17,988 nucleotides of DNA from Methanolinea sp. UBA277 (GCA_002499905.1 DANP01000024.1:2728-20715), one strand, 5' to 3'. Shown: positions 6,421 through 13,008, counted from the first letter of the stretch. A program made the numbers and translations. Notes: generated by a model not told the origin, from the sequence alone.

Positions 6421-6845
6421 AGCATAACCTGGTCATTGAATGGAAACACATTGGAACTCATATAACCGGCACCTGTGACCGGTGCAGCCGGACCGGTGAT
6501 GCCATACGGGATGTTCTCGAGGAACTCCAACCGTTCTTCAGGGAGAAAAAGGTTACCGTGCGGTTCAGGGAAAGGGTTCTTCCGGATTCCCGGATTGAGC
6601 AGTCGAACCAGGTATTTCTGAATGGCATTCCTCTGGAAGATTACCTTGCCGGGTCACATGTGGTGCAGACCCCCTGTTGTTCCTGCGCCTGCATCGCCGG
6701 GCAGGACGAGGCAGAGTGCCGGGCGATCGGGATCGGGGATGACCTCTACGAGGCACTGCCCGCTGAACTGCTGAAACAGGTGATTATCGGCATTGTGGAG
6801 ACCATTACCACCGGAGACGATGCATGCTGCTCAGGGTGCGATTGA
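6417..6845 (+). CDS. DUF2703 cysteine-rich protein
   Basis: This 142-residue soluble protein matches the DUF2703 pattern. It starts with LVIEWKHI then TGTCDRCSRTGDAIRDVL (C20, C23), a middle VTVRFRERVLPDS and SNQVFLNGIPLEDYL, then the cluster PCCSCAC (C87, C88, C90, C92) with C101. The very C-terminus is DDACCSGCD (C137, C138, C141). The N-terminal half, with strand-helix-strand and a CxxC at the start of a helix, looks thioredoxin-like. Ten cysteines in 142 residues, several vicinal, suggest binding of a soft metal or As(III) or multi-disulfide redox chemistry (inference). The start ATG overlaps the ACR3 stop by 4 bp (ATGA), implying tight coupling; a role in handing arsenite to ACR3, comparable to ArsD, is one hypothesis. 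A larger upstream frame in the same phase is an artefact of the ACR3 gene. Confidence 0.85.
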   Translation: MKHNLVIEWKHIGTHITGTCDRCSRTGDAIRDVLEELQPFFREKKVTVRFRERVLPDSRIEQSNQVFLNGIPLEDYLAGSHVVQTPCCSCACIAGQDEAECRAIGIGDDLYEALPAELLKQVIIGIVETITTGDDACCSGCD

Positions 6846-6887
6846 GCCCCGGCCACGAAATTCCGGCCTTGAGGGAGGGTGTTCATC

Positions 6888-7250
6888 ATGAACGATGGTG
6901 ACCGGCCGGTTCTCCTCCTGACCTGCTCCGGGATCTCCCATACCGGCCGGCTTACCACCATGACCGGGATTTCGCTCCGGTGCCGGTATCCGGTCCTGAT
7001 ATCCCGGCACCTGCAGCTCAGCACACTGAAGCGCCCGCTGGATGAAGAACTCCGGGAAGGCGATTATCTCGTTGCAGTGGACGGGTGCGAGGAGTGCTGC
7101 GCCGGGAAGAGGATGGACGCGATCGGAAAGGTTCCGGAAAGCTACATCGTTGCCACGAGAGAAGGAATCATCAAACGCGGAATGGAAGAGGCACGGTACG
7201 ATGAGATCGAGACCCTCTCCCGGGTCATAACAGAGAGGATACGAACATGA
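6888..7250 (+). CDS. DGC-domain putative zinc-binding protein (copy 2)
   Basis: This 120-residue protein has the same DGC-family architecture as the gene at 4788 but is clearly divergent. It has LLTCSGISHTGRLT (C13) in place of CAG-x-A-N-x-G, a central C32, and VAVDGCEECCAGKRM with D65-G66-C67 plus the vicinal C70-C71. It lacks the N-terminal CAC extension. The start is ATG 6888, with a strong GGAGGGTG ribosome site six bases upstream; an in-frame GTG nine bases earlier falls within that site. The gap to DUF2703 is 42 bp, the largest within the operon. The stop overlaps the next start (ATGA). The ECC motif matches the vicinal-cysteine theme of the operon. Function is unknown; metal or metalloid binding is inferred. 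Confidence 0.82.
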   Translation: MNDGDRPVLLLTCSGISHTGRLTTMTGISLRCRYPVLISRHLQLSTLKRPLDEELREGDYLVAVDGCEECCAGKRMDAIGKVPESYIVATREGIIKRGMEEARYDEIETLSRVITERIRT

Positions 7251-7756
7251 CACGAAGGATCATTCAGGACGACCGGAGCATGAAGGTCAAACGGATGGTA
7301 ATGATCACCGCCCTTCTCCTCCTGCCGTGCCTGGTATTGATCAGCTGCGGCTGCACCACCAGCAGCGGATCCGGACAATCCGGGGGCATCGACACTTCCC
7401 GGTCATCGTCGCCGGTCGAAAAAGTTGAGGTCTACCACTTCCATGCCACCCGGCAATGCTATTCCTGCGTCACCCTCGGGGCCTACGCGGAAGAAACGGT
7501 GAATACCTGTTTTGCACCCGAGGTGCAATCCGGGAAGGTCGTTTTTGCCCATATCAACATGGACCTTCCGGAGAATACGGCTCTGGTGGAACGGTACGGA
7601 CCAACCGGCTCATCACTCTGGATCGGGGTATATGACAGGGACGGATTCCACAAAGAGGAGGATCTCACCGTGTGGTATAAGGTCGGGAACAAGGACGAGT
7701 ATATGGCCTACCTGAAAGAGGTTATCGACAAGAGGCTCGCGGGGGACTTTTCCTGA
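7247..7756 (+). CDS. ArsF-like thioredoxin-fold lipoprotein
   Basis: This 169-residue protein has a basic N-terminus, a hydrophobic helix (residues 17-33) and a lipobox-like LISC (C34). A Ser/Gly-rich linker follows, so it is probably exported and lipid-anchored. The mature domain (about 58-165) has a thioredoxin-like layout: VEVYHFHATRQCYSC with C71xxC74 after the first strand, GKVVFAHINMDLPEN, and SLWIGVYD. This resembles what I remember as the nitrophenyl compound nitroreductase subunit ArsF family, usually found beside ArsG. The proline expected before the last strands of thioredoxins is not evident (YGPTGSSLWI). The start ATG overlaps the DGC2 stop (ATGA); a second ATG at 7280 would still keep the signal helix. 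It probably acts outside the membrane as redox partner of the next gene product; the substrate is unknown. Confidence 0.75.
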   Translation: MTRRIIQDDRSMKVKRMVMITALLLLPCLVLISCGCTTSSGSGQSGGIDTSRSSSPVEKVEVYHFHATRQCYSCVTLGAYAEETVNTCFAPEVQSGKVVFAHINMDLPENTALVERYGPTGSSLWIGVYDRDGFHKEEDLTVWYKVGNKDEYMAYLKEVIDKRLAGDFS

Positions 7757-7764
7757 TCGATCCC

Positions 7765-8484
7765 ATGGGCGCCATGGAAGCGCTGGGGACCAGCAGTATC
7801 CCCCTTGTTGCTGCCTTCTTCATCGGACTCCTGATGGCCTTCTCACCCTGCCCGCTCGCGACCAATATCACCGCCATAGCCTATGTCTCCCGGAAGATTG
7901 AGGACAGCAGGCACACCCTCCTGGTCGGAACGCTCTACAGTCTGGGAAGGATGGCCGCATACGTCGGCCTTGCCGCTCTCATCGTCTATAGCGGACTGAA
8001 CATCCAGGCAATCTCCTTTTTCCTCCAGGAATACGGGGAGAAGCTGCTCGGCCCGTTCCTGGTCATCATGGGTATCGTGATGCTGGAGATCATCGATGTC
8101 CCACTCCCGGGAGGGCACGGGTGGCTGCAGAAGATTGAAATGTATCTTGCCGAACGGGGATATGCCGGCGGGTTTCTTCTAGGGGTCATCTTTGCCCTTG
8201 CGTTCTGCCCGTTTTCTGCGGTCCTATTCTTCGGGATGCTCATTCCCATTGCACTGAGGACCGGGGATGCGATCGTCGTTCCAGCGGTCTTCGCCCTCGC
8301 GACGGGGCTGCCGGTCATCATTATCTCGTTCCTGATCGTGCACGGGATGAAACGGGTGACCGGGATGATGACCGCGGCGCAGAAGATGGAAATATGGGTG
8401 AAAAGGGTTGTCGCGGCAGTGTTCCTCGCGGTTGGCCTGTACTATATCGTCATTGTCTACGGGCCGATCATGGGCCTGTTCTAG
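7765..8484 (+). CDS. ArsG-like / CcdA-DsbD family transmembrane protein
   Basis: This 239-residue membrane protein has six predicted helices. Helix 1 holds MAFSPCPLATNITAIAYVSR (C29) and helix 4 holds ALAFCPFSAVLFFG (C148). Two Pro-flanked intramembrane cysteines in helices 1 and 4 are the signature of CcdA/DsbD electron transporters. The PCPLATNI version is the one I associate with ArsG, described as an efflux permease for trivalent aromatic arsenicals in the bacterial arsEFG set. Length fits that family. It lies 8 bp after the ArsF-like gene, which is the usual pairing. Starts at ATG 7765 or ATG 7774 are both possible; neither has a clear ribosome site, so coupling is likely. It may relay thiol electrons from the cytosolic thioredoxin (4548-4784) to the ArsF-like lipoprotein, or export arsenicals itself. 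The gene order supports the family; which of these it does is open. Confidence 0.8.
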   Translation: MGAMEALGTSSIPLVAAFFIGLLMAFSPCPLATNITAIAYVSRKIEDSRHTLLVGTLYSLGRMAAYVGLAALIVYSGLNIQAISFFLQEYGEKLLGPFLVIMGIVMLEIIDVPLPGGHGWLQKIEMYLAERGYAGGFLLGVIFALAFCPFSAVLFFGMLIPIALRTGDAIVVPAVFALATGLPVIIISFLIVHGMKRVTGMMTAAQKMEIWVKRVVAAVFLAVGLYYIVIVYGPIMGLF

Positions 8485-8544
8485 GGATTTCCGGATCCCG
8501 ATACCCTTATCCCCTCCATCTCCTCATGTAATACCCGATAGTTC
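8484..8544 (+). promoter_or_regulatory. Gap after ars operon with short hairpin, possible PH-gene promoter
   Basis: Directly after the ArsG-like stop, GGGAT-N6-ATCCC (8484-8499) can form a five-base-pair hairpin, but no T tract follows, so it is not a convincing terminator. The remainder is a pyrimidine-rich stretch with a weak TATA-like ACCCTTATCC about 35-45 bp before ATG 8545. Read-through from the operon into the PH-domain gene is possible. Confidence 0.25.
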
Positions 8545-9150
8545 ATGCAAAGCGAGAATTTCCCCCTCGATACGCCGTTCAAGCCCTCCCGTGCAATCAT
8601 CACCTGGTTTACCACGAACTTCATCCTCCTGATGGGATTCCTGATCGTAATCGTACTCTTCCCCCTTGTCTATTACGGGGAGATTTCCTGGAATACCTTC
8701 AATGCAGCCCTGGTGATAATCGCCGTTGCCATTGTCCTCTTCTACATCTGGGCGAGGCTCTACTACGACAGCATGTGGTATGAGCTGCACGACGACGAGA
8801 TGCGGTGGAAGCGGGGGGTCATCTTCCGGAGAACAGGGATCGTTCCCTACAACAGGGTCACCAACATCGACATTAAACAGGGGCCAGTGATGCGACCGCT
8901 CGGCATCTCCACGGTCTCGATCCAGACCGCCGGGTATTCGGGCAAAGGAGTGCCGGAGATCAGCATCGAGGGAATTGTACATGCGGAGGAACTCCGGGAG
9001 CTGATCCGGACCATGGTGCGGGTCTGCAGCGGCGGCGACGGGACCGGCAGCGGGCGGACGGTCACCCCGCAACCCATGAAACCTGCCGACCTGCAGCAGG
9101 TGCTCGAGGAATTGAGGGCGATGCGGGCGCTGCTGGAACGCAAACTCTGA
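8545..9150 (+). CDS. PH-domain (bPH2/DUF304, YdbS-like) membrane protein
   Basis: This 201-residue protein has two membrane helices (residues about 20-42 and 50-70). They are followed by a bacterial-type pleckstrin-homology domain: WYELHDDEMRWKRGVIFRRT, GIVPYNRVTNIDIKQGPVMR, PLGISTVSIQTAGYSG, EISIEGIVHAEELRELI. The two-helix-plus-bPH2 layout and the IVPYNRVTNIDI motif are typical of YdbS-like DUF304 proteins. The C-terminus adds a Gly/Ser/Thr linker and a short charged helix (residues 175-201) that could form a coiled coil. YdbS-type proteins often occur in YdbS/YdbT pairs, but no partner is visible here. The ATG at 8545 is the natural start; a ribosome site is not obvious, so translation may be leaderless or coupled. 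Function is unknown in archaea. The gene ends at a clear T-tract terminator and may be the tail of the upstream operon. Confidence 0.85.
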   Translation: MQSENFPLDTPFKPSRAIITWFTTNFILLMGFLIVIVLFPLVYYGEISWNTFNAALVIIAVAIVLFYIWARLYYDSMWYELHDDEMRWKRGVIFRRTGIVPYNRVTNIDIKQGPVMRPLGISTVSIQTAGYSGKGVPEISIEGIVHAEELRELIRTMVRVCSGGDGTGSGRTVTPQPMKPADLQQVLEELRAMRALLERKL

Positions 9151-9170
9151 TATTTTTTTTTAATTTTCGA
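9151..9170 (+). terminator. T-tract terminator after PH-domain gene
   Basis: Immediately after the stop codon, the run TATTTTTTTTTAATTTT (9151-9167) is an intrinsic oligo-T terminator of the kind archaeal RNA polymerase uses, which needs no stem-loop. It is the clearest T tract on the plus strand between 3187 and 12983, and it separates the plus-strand unit from the convergent gene at 9219-9686. Confidence 0.75.
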
Positions 9171-9218
9171 TATATTCTTTGTCCATGTTTTGCCTGATCT
9201 TTAATATCCGGCGTTGCT

Positions 9219-9686
9219 CTATGCACTGATGCCGAGGGTTGCAGAAATCCCGGCAAGCGCCTCCTTCTCCTGATCACTCACCGCTACCCCGTGCTCCTTT
9301 GCTGCCTCGGCCACCTTCATGCCGATGGCCAGTACCCACTTCTTGTAGGCCAGGGCCTCTTCGGGAGGAACCTTTGACAGGGCTGCTGCAGCGGCCCGGC
9401 AGTCCCCCAGGGTCTTTGTCCGGTAACCTGCCTGATCATGCTTCCAGAGGTTCTGCTGCTCCTTGATCAGATCCTTTGCTTTTGACTGCAGCTCTGCGAG
9501 GAGGAGACCGACGAGCGCACTTCCGCTCTCTGCTGCCAGGCGGGCAGGTTCCTGGATCATGGCTTTCGTCTCGCCCCATACCCCCATGACCGACGGGGCG
9601 GCAACCATGACTGTCATGGAAACCGCATACGGCAGATTCAGCAGGTTCTCCCATTCTTCAGGGGTAAAATTCTCCTTCATGCTCAT
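9219..9686 (-). CDS. Unknown helical protein, 155 aa (FTPEEW-type)
   Basis: This 155-residue protein begins MSMKENFTPEEWENLLNLPY. It is predicted almost entirely helical, with a weakly hydrophobic Ala/Gly/Val-rich N-terminal region (residues 19-40, AVSMTVMVAAPSVMG), a charged middle helix (SKAKDLIKEQQNLWKHDQ), and an Ala-rich C-terminal half with WVLAIGMKVAEAAKEHG. I recall proteins starting FTPEEWxxLLxAP in other prokaryotes, none with a known function. The ribosome site AGGTGA lies seven bases before ATG 9686, and an AT-rich block with ATAAAAGATCTTTTTTAAT (about 9714-9733) is a plausible promoter. It converges on the PH-domain gene and is divergent from the rubredoxin gene. Cytosolic location is likely, though the N-terminal segment could contact a membrane. 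Confidence 0.75.
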   Translation of the reverse strand: MSMKENFTPEEWENLLNLPYAVSMTVMVAAPSVMGVWGETKAMIQEPARLAAESGSALVGLLLAELQSKAKDLIKEQQNLWKHDQAGYRTKTLGDCRAAAAALSKVPPEEALAYKKWVLAIGMKVAEAAKEHGVAVSDQEKEALAGISATLGISA

Positions 9687-9857
9687 GTTTTGTCACCTGG
9701 TCGTTCAAAGGATTAAAAAAGATCTTTTATCTGCCTTGGTGATGGGAATTCTTCATGTCAGCCGGAAATGACCCGGGTCGCAGGTGCCCTGGGAAATATT
9801 CGGTTCTTTCCATAGATTCCCCCCGGGGAACTCTGTTCACAGCGATGCGAAAGTTAC

Positions 9858-9871
9858 CCGGAAATTTCCGG
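9858..9871. promoter_or_regulatory. 14-bp palindrome upstream of rubredoxin
   Basis: CCGGAAATTTCCGG is a perfect 14-bp palindrome, 63 bp before the rubredoxin ATG and about 170 bp from the divergent gene start at 9686. It lies in a 248-bp stretch (9687-9934) with no convincing gene. It could be an operator for a dimeric regulator. The region is rich in CCGG and GGAA words, so chance is not excluded. Confidence 0.35.
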
Positions 9872-9934
9872 ATCCGATCTCCCGCCCGTTTCCAGGAAAA
9901 AATCCTTAATCCATCTGCATACCAATCATCTCGT

Positions 9935-10123
9935 ATGGCGGAAAAGAAACACGTTTGCTGGCAGTGTCTTGAGTGTACATACATCTACGATCCCGAGAAG
10001 GGAGACCCGAAGGAAGGCATTCCTCCGGGAACCCCCTTTGAGGACCTTCCGGATTCCTGGCGATGCCCGGAGTGCAAGGTGGTTAAGGGGAAGAAAGGTC
10101 TGTTTGTGGAGCGAAAGGCCTGA
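9935..10123 (+). CDS. Rubredoxin with additional N-terminal cysteine
   Basis: This 62-residue rubredoxin is a one-iron Fe(Cys)4 electron carrier in the cytosol. The family core is nearly complete: TYIYDPEKGDPKEGIPPGTP, FEDLPDSWRCPEC. Iron ligands by alignment are C11, C14, C44 and C47. Three details are atypical. C8 gives a C-W-Q-C-L-E-C triplet, the glycine that normally follows the second cysteine of each knuckle is Thr15 in the first and Lys48 in the second, and the C-terminus (VVKGKKGLFVERKA) is longer and more basic. ATG 9935 has no ribosome site and lies about 25-30 bp after AAAAAATCCTTAATCC, which fits a leaderless transcript. A longer frame reaching back to 9755 is out of family. Rubredoxins in methanogens commonly serve oxygen and peroxide defence enzymes; the partner is not visible here. 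Confidence 0.93.
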   Translation: MAEKKHVCWQCLECTYIYDPEKGDPKEGIPPGTPFEDLPDSWRCPECKVVKGKKGLFVERKA

Positions 10124-10136
10124 TGCCAGGAATATA

Positions 10137-10164
10137 CCTGTCGGACTGATTCTTCACCGACAGG
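10137..10164. repeat. 8-bp inverted repeat between rubredoxin and ATPase genes
   Basis: CCTGTCGG and CCGACAGG are perfect inverted arms separated by 12 nt, beginning 13 bp after the rubredoxin stop and ending 122 bp before the ATPase start. There is no T tract after it, so it is a poor terminator for archaea. It may be an operator for the ATPase gene, an mRNA-stabilising hairpin at the rubredoxin 3' end, or incidental. The rest of 10124-10286 holds no clear TATA box; GATATGTTC near 10241 is the closest. Confidence 0.35.
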
Positions 10165-10286
10165 GCCCGCGAAACGGGAAAAGAAGTCACCCGTGAACCG
10201 GAAGAACTGCCCGGCATGCTGTCGGAAAAACAACGGTCTTGATATGTTCACCGGATGAATAGAGAATCAATACCGGGTGTGATGCA

Positions 10287-12983
10287 GTGACCGATGGGCG
10301 GGAGGCAGGCTGGCAGGAGCTTTCCGGGGACGGGGCCCTGGAGCGGTTGCACTCCCGCACATCCGGTCTTACCGTAAAGGAAGCAGAAGAGCGGCTCCGC
10401 ACCCATGGTCCCAACACGATCACGGAGGAAGGGAAGGCCACCAGAATTGAGATTTTTTTACGGCAGTTCAGGAGCGTCCTGATCTTCATCCTCCTCATCG
10501 CTTCCGTCATTTCCTTTGCTGTCGGCGAGTACATCGACTTTCTCGCCATCCTGGTCATCCTGATCTTCAATGCCATCCTCGGGTTTGTCCAGGAGTGGCA
10601 GGCCGAGCGGGCCATTGACGCCCTTAAGCAGATGCTGGGGCTGCGGACCATGGTGCTCCGGGACGGCAGGGAGCTGGAGATCGAGGCTGCCCGGGTTGTT
10701 CCCGGCGACGTGGTGATGCTCGAAGCAGGATCCAAGGTCCCCGCCGACATGATCGTCCTGGAATCTGCGACACTCCTGGCCGACGAAGCGGCCCTGACCG
10801 GCGAATCGGTTCCCCGGGAGAAAGCGCCCGGGACTTGCCCCCCGGACACCCCGCAGACTGAATGCCACAACCTCCTGTTCATGGGAACCTCCATCGTGAA
10901 CGGCCACGGGAGAGGAGTGGTGATCGCCACCGGCATGGACACTGAGTTCGGCAAGATCGCCGGGATGACCCAGACCCTCGGGATGGAGCAGACCCCCCTT
11001 GCCCGGCGGCTGGACGTGCTCGGCAGGCACCTCGGGCTGCTCACCGTGGGGATTGCAGCGCTGGTGGTCATCATCGGAGTCCTCCAGATGCGGGATCTCC
11101 TTGAGATGTTCCTCATCGGCGTGACCCTCGCTGTGGCCGTCATCCCCGAAGGGCTCCCCGCGGTGGTGACCCTGACGCTTGCCATCGGGGTCAAACAGCT
11201 CTACCGGAAAAAATGCCTGGTCCGCCACCTTGCCGCGTCTGAGACCCTGGGGTCGGTGTCGGTGATTTGCACCGATAAGACCGGAACCCTGACCCGGAAC
11301 GAGATGATGGTCCAGAAGATCGCCATTCCGGGGAGGATGTATGACGTGACCGGATCCGGGTATATCCCTGAAGGGGAGTTCTTCTATGAAGACGAGGCTG
11401 TCGACCCCGTCATCCTGCCCGATCTCGCTGCATTCCTGAAGGCAGCATTCCTCGCGAGCACCGCCCGGCTGGTGGTACAGGGGGACAACCACCAGATCAT
11501 CGGCTCGCCGACAGAAGGGGCGCTCGTGGTGGCTGCACACAAGGCCGGGATTCCCGGCGTGAAGGAAAAACCCTCGCCGCCCGTGCAGGAATTCTCCTTT
11601 GACTCCACCCGGAAGCGGATGACGGTCATCTACCAGGAAGCGGGAGGGGCGGTCGCCTATGTGAAAGGTGCCCCCGAGGTCATCCTCCCGCGGTCAGCCC
11701 GGCTGCGGGTTAACGAGCGGGATGAGCCGCTCTCCCCTGAGCGGCGGGAAGAGCTCACCACCACCTATGAGTCCTTTGCAAAGCGTGGTCTCCGGGTGCT
11801 TGCCGTTGCCTGCCGGCCGGTACCGGAAAATCCTGAACCGACGCCCGATCTCATCGAACAGGATCTCATATTCCTTGGTTTTGCCGGCATCATCGATCCA
11901 CCCCGTCCCGAGGCAAAGGGGGCGCTCAGGCTCTGCCGCACCGCAGGCATTGAGGTCATCATGATCACCGGGGATTCGGCACTGACCGCCCGGGCGGTGG
12001 CCGACTCAGTCGGCCTGGAGAGCAGCGGGGTCCTCACCGGGAAAGACATTGACGCGATGTCCGACGCTGAGCTTGCCGCAGCACTCCGCACGACCAGGAT
12101 TCTCGCCCGTACCACCCCCGTCCACAAAGTCCGGGTAATCGGGATCCTCAACGAGGATGGCCACAGCGTCGCCATGACCGGCGACGGGGTGAACGATGCG
12201 CCGGCCCTGAAGAAAGCCCAGATCGGCATCGCAATGGGTATCAAGGGGACCGATGTCGCCCGGGAGGCAAGCGACATGGTGCTGGTAGACGACAACTTTG
12301 CCAGCATCGTGGCCGGAGTGAAGGAAGGGAGACGGGAGTACGACAATATCTCAAAGTTCACGAAGTATCTCCTCTCCTCCAATGTCGGGGAGGTCATCGC
12401 GATTTCCGGTGCACTGGTCATGTACCTGCCTCTGATCCTCCTCCCGGTCCAGATCCTCTGGGTCAACCTCATCACCGACGGGGCATCAGCCCTTGCCCTC
12501 GGGGTGGAGCCGGCAGAAAAGGATATCATGGAGCAGAAGCCCCGCGATCCCCGGGAACCGCTGCTGACCCCGGGAGCGACGACGGCGATCTTTCTCCGGG
12601 GGATCTTTTCCGGTGCCGCCACCATCTTCATCTTTGTGAGAACCCTGCCTGCCGGCCTTGAACAAGCGCAGACCATGGCCTTCGCCGGGCTGGTCGTCTT
12701 CGAACTGCTGAATGTCCTGAATTTCCGGTCCCTGCGTTATCCTCTCATCAGGATCGGGCTGTTCTCCAACCGGTACCTCATTCCGGCAGTCCTCTTCAGC
12801 GTGGGAGCCCTGCTCCTGATTGTTTACCAGCCAATCCTCCAGATGCTGACCGGAACCACCGCGCTTTCCGCTGCAGACTGGGCCCTCATCGTCCTGCTCG
12901 GCCTCCCCCCGCTCATCGTGGGGGAGATCTACAAGGCAGTGACCAGCAGGCCGGTATCCGCAGGAACGCCGGTCAGCGTATGA
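10287..12983 (+). CDS. P-type calcium-transporting ATPase (SERCA/PacL-like, type II)
   Basis: This 898-residue pump has full type II architecture: an N-terminal cation-ATPase domain (about 15-80), actuator motif TGES (T171-S174), helix 4 PEGLP (287-291), phosphorylation site DKTGTLT (D330), and hinge GDGVNDAP (632-639). The C-terminal half has six helices. Ion ligands known from SERCA are all conserved: the glutamate of PEGLP (E288), SSNVGEV in helix 5 (N699, E702), and VNLITDG in helix 6 (N727, T730, D731). That set fits Ca2+ with two binding sites and argues against Na+/K+ or Mn2+-only types; selectivity is still inferred. The start is GTG 10287, with GGTGTGAT about six bases upstream. The pump would expel Ca2+ from the cytosol using ATP. 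It stands as a single gene, with an inverted repeat upstream and an A/T-tract terminator after it. Confidence 0.93.
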   Translation: MTDGREAGWQELSGDGALERLHSRTSGLTVKEAEERLRTHGPNTITEEGKATRIEIFLRQFRSVLIFILLIASVISFAVGEYIDFLAILVILIFNAILGFVQEWQAERAIDALKQMLGLRTMVLRDGRELEIEAARVVPGDVVMLEAGSKVPADMIVLESATLLADEAALTGESVPREKAPGTCPPDTPQTECHNLLFMGTSIVNGHGRGVVIATGMDTEFGKIAGMTQTLGMEQTPLARRLDVLGRHLGLLTVGIAALVVIIGVLQMRDLLEMFLIGVTLAVAVIPEGLPAVVTLTLAIGVKQLYRKKCLVRHLAASETLGSVSVICTDKTGTLTRNEMMVQKIAIPGRMYDVTGSGYIPEGEFFYEDEAVDPVILPDLAAFLKAAFLASTARLVVQGDNHQIIGSPTEGALVVAAHKAGIPGVKEKPSPPVQEFSFDSTRKRMTVIYQEAGGAVAYVKGAPEVILPRSARLRVNERDEPLSPERREELTTTYESFAKRGLRVLAVACRPVPENPEPTPDLIEQDLIFLGFAGIIDPPRPEAKGALRLCRTAGIEVIMITGDSALTARAVADSVGLESSGVLTGKDIDAMSDAELAAALRTTRILARTTPVHKVRVIGILNEDGHSVAMTGDGVNDAPALKKAQIGIAMGIKGTDVAREASDMVLVDDNFASIVAGVKEGRREYDNISKFTKYLLSSNVGEVIAISGALVMYLPLILLPVQILWVNLITDGASALALGVEPAEKDIMEQKPRDPREPLLTPGATTAIFLRGIFSGAATIFIFVRTLPAGLEQAQTMAFAGLVVFELLNVLNFRSLRYPLIRIGLFSNRYLIPAVLFSVGALLLIVYQPILQMLTGTTALSAADWALIVLLGLPPLIVGEIYKAVTSRPVSAGTPVSV

Positions 12984-12985
12984 GA

Positions 12986-13008
12986 GGAAAAAAAATCAGA
13001 TTCTTTTT
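12986..13008. terminator. Bidirectional A/T-tract terminator
   Basis: GGAAAAAAAATCAGATTCTTTTT begins 3 bp after the ATPase stop. The core AATC-A-GATT is self-complementary and is flanked by A8 on one side and TTCTTTTT on the other. The plus strand therefore has a T tract to end ATPase transcription, and the minus strand has T8. No confident minus-strand gene ends here, although a short frame does (12996-13078). Confidence 0.5.

Noticed and set aside
10150..10243. Protein-like 30-codon stretch (FFTDRARETGKEVTREPEEL and so on) between rubredoxin and ATPase
   Set aside because: It follows a stop and has no usable start codon near its beginning. It could be a decayed 3' end, but it is too short to call, and it overlaps the inverted repeat.
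10187..11194. 335-codon minus-strand frame opposite the ATPase N-terminal half (and similar frames at 10458-11540 and 11765-12676)
   Set aside because: All are Ser/Arg- or Asp/Glu/His-rich shadows of the P-type ATPase; none shows a fold, signal or ribosome site.
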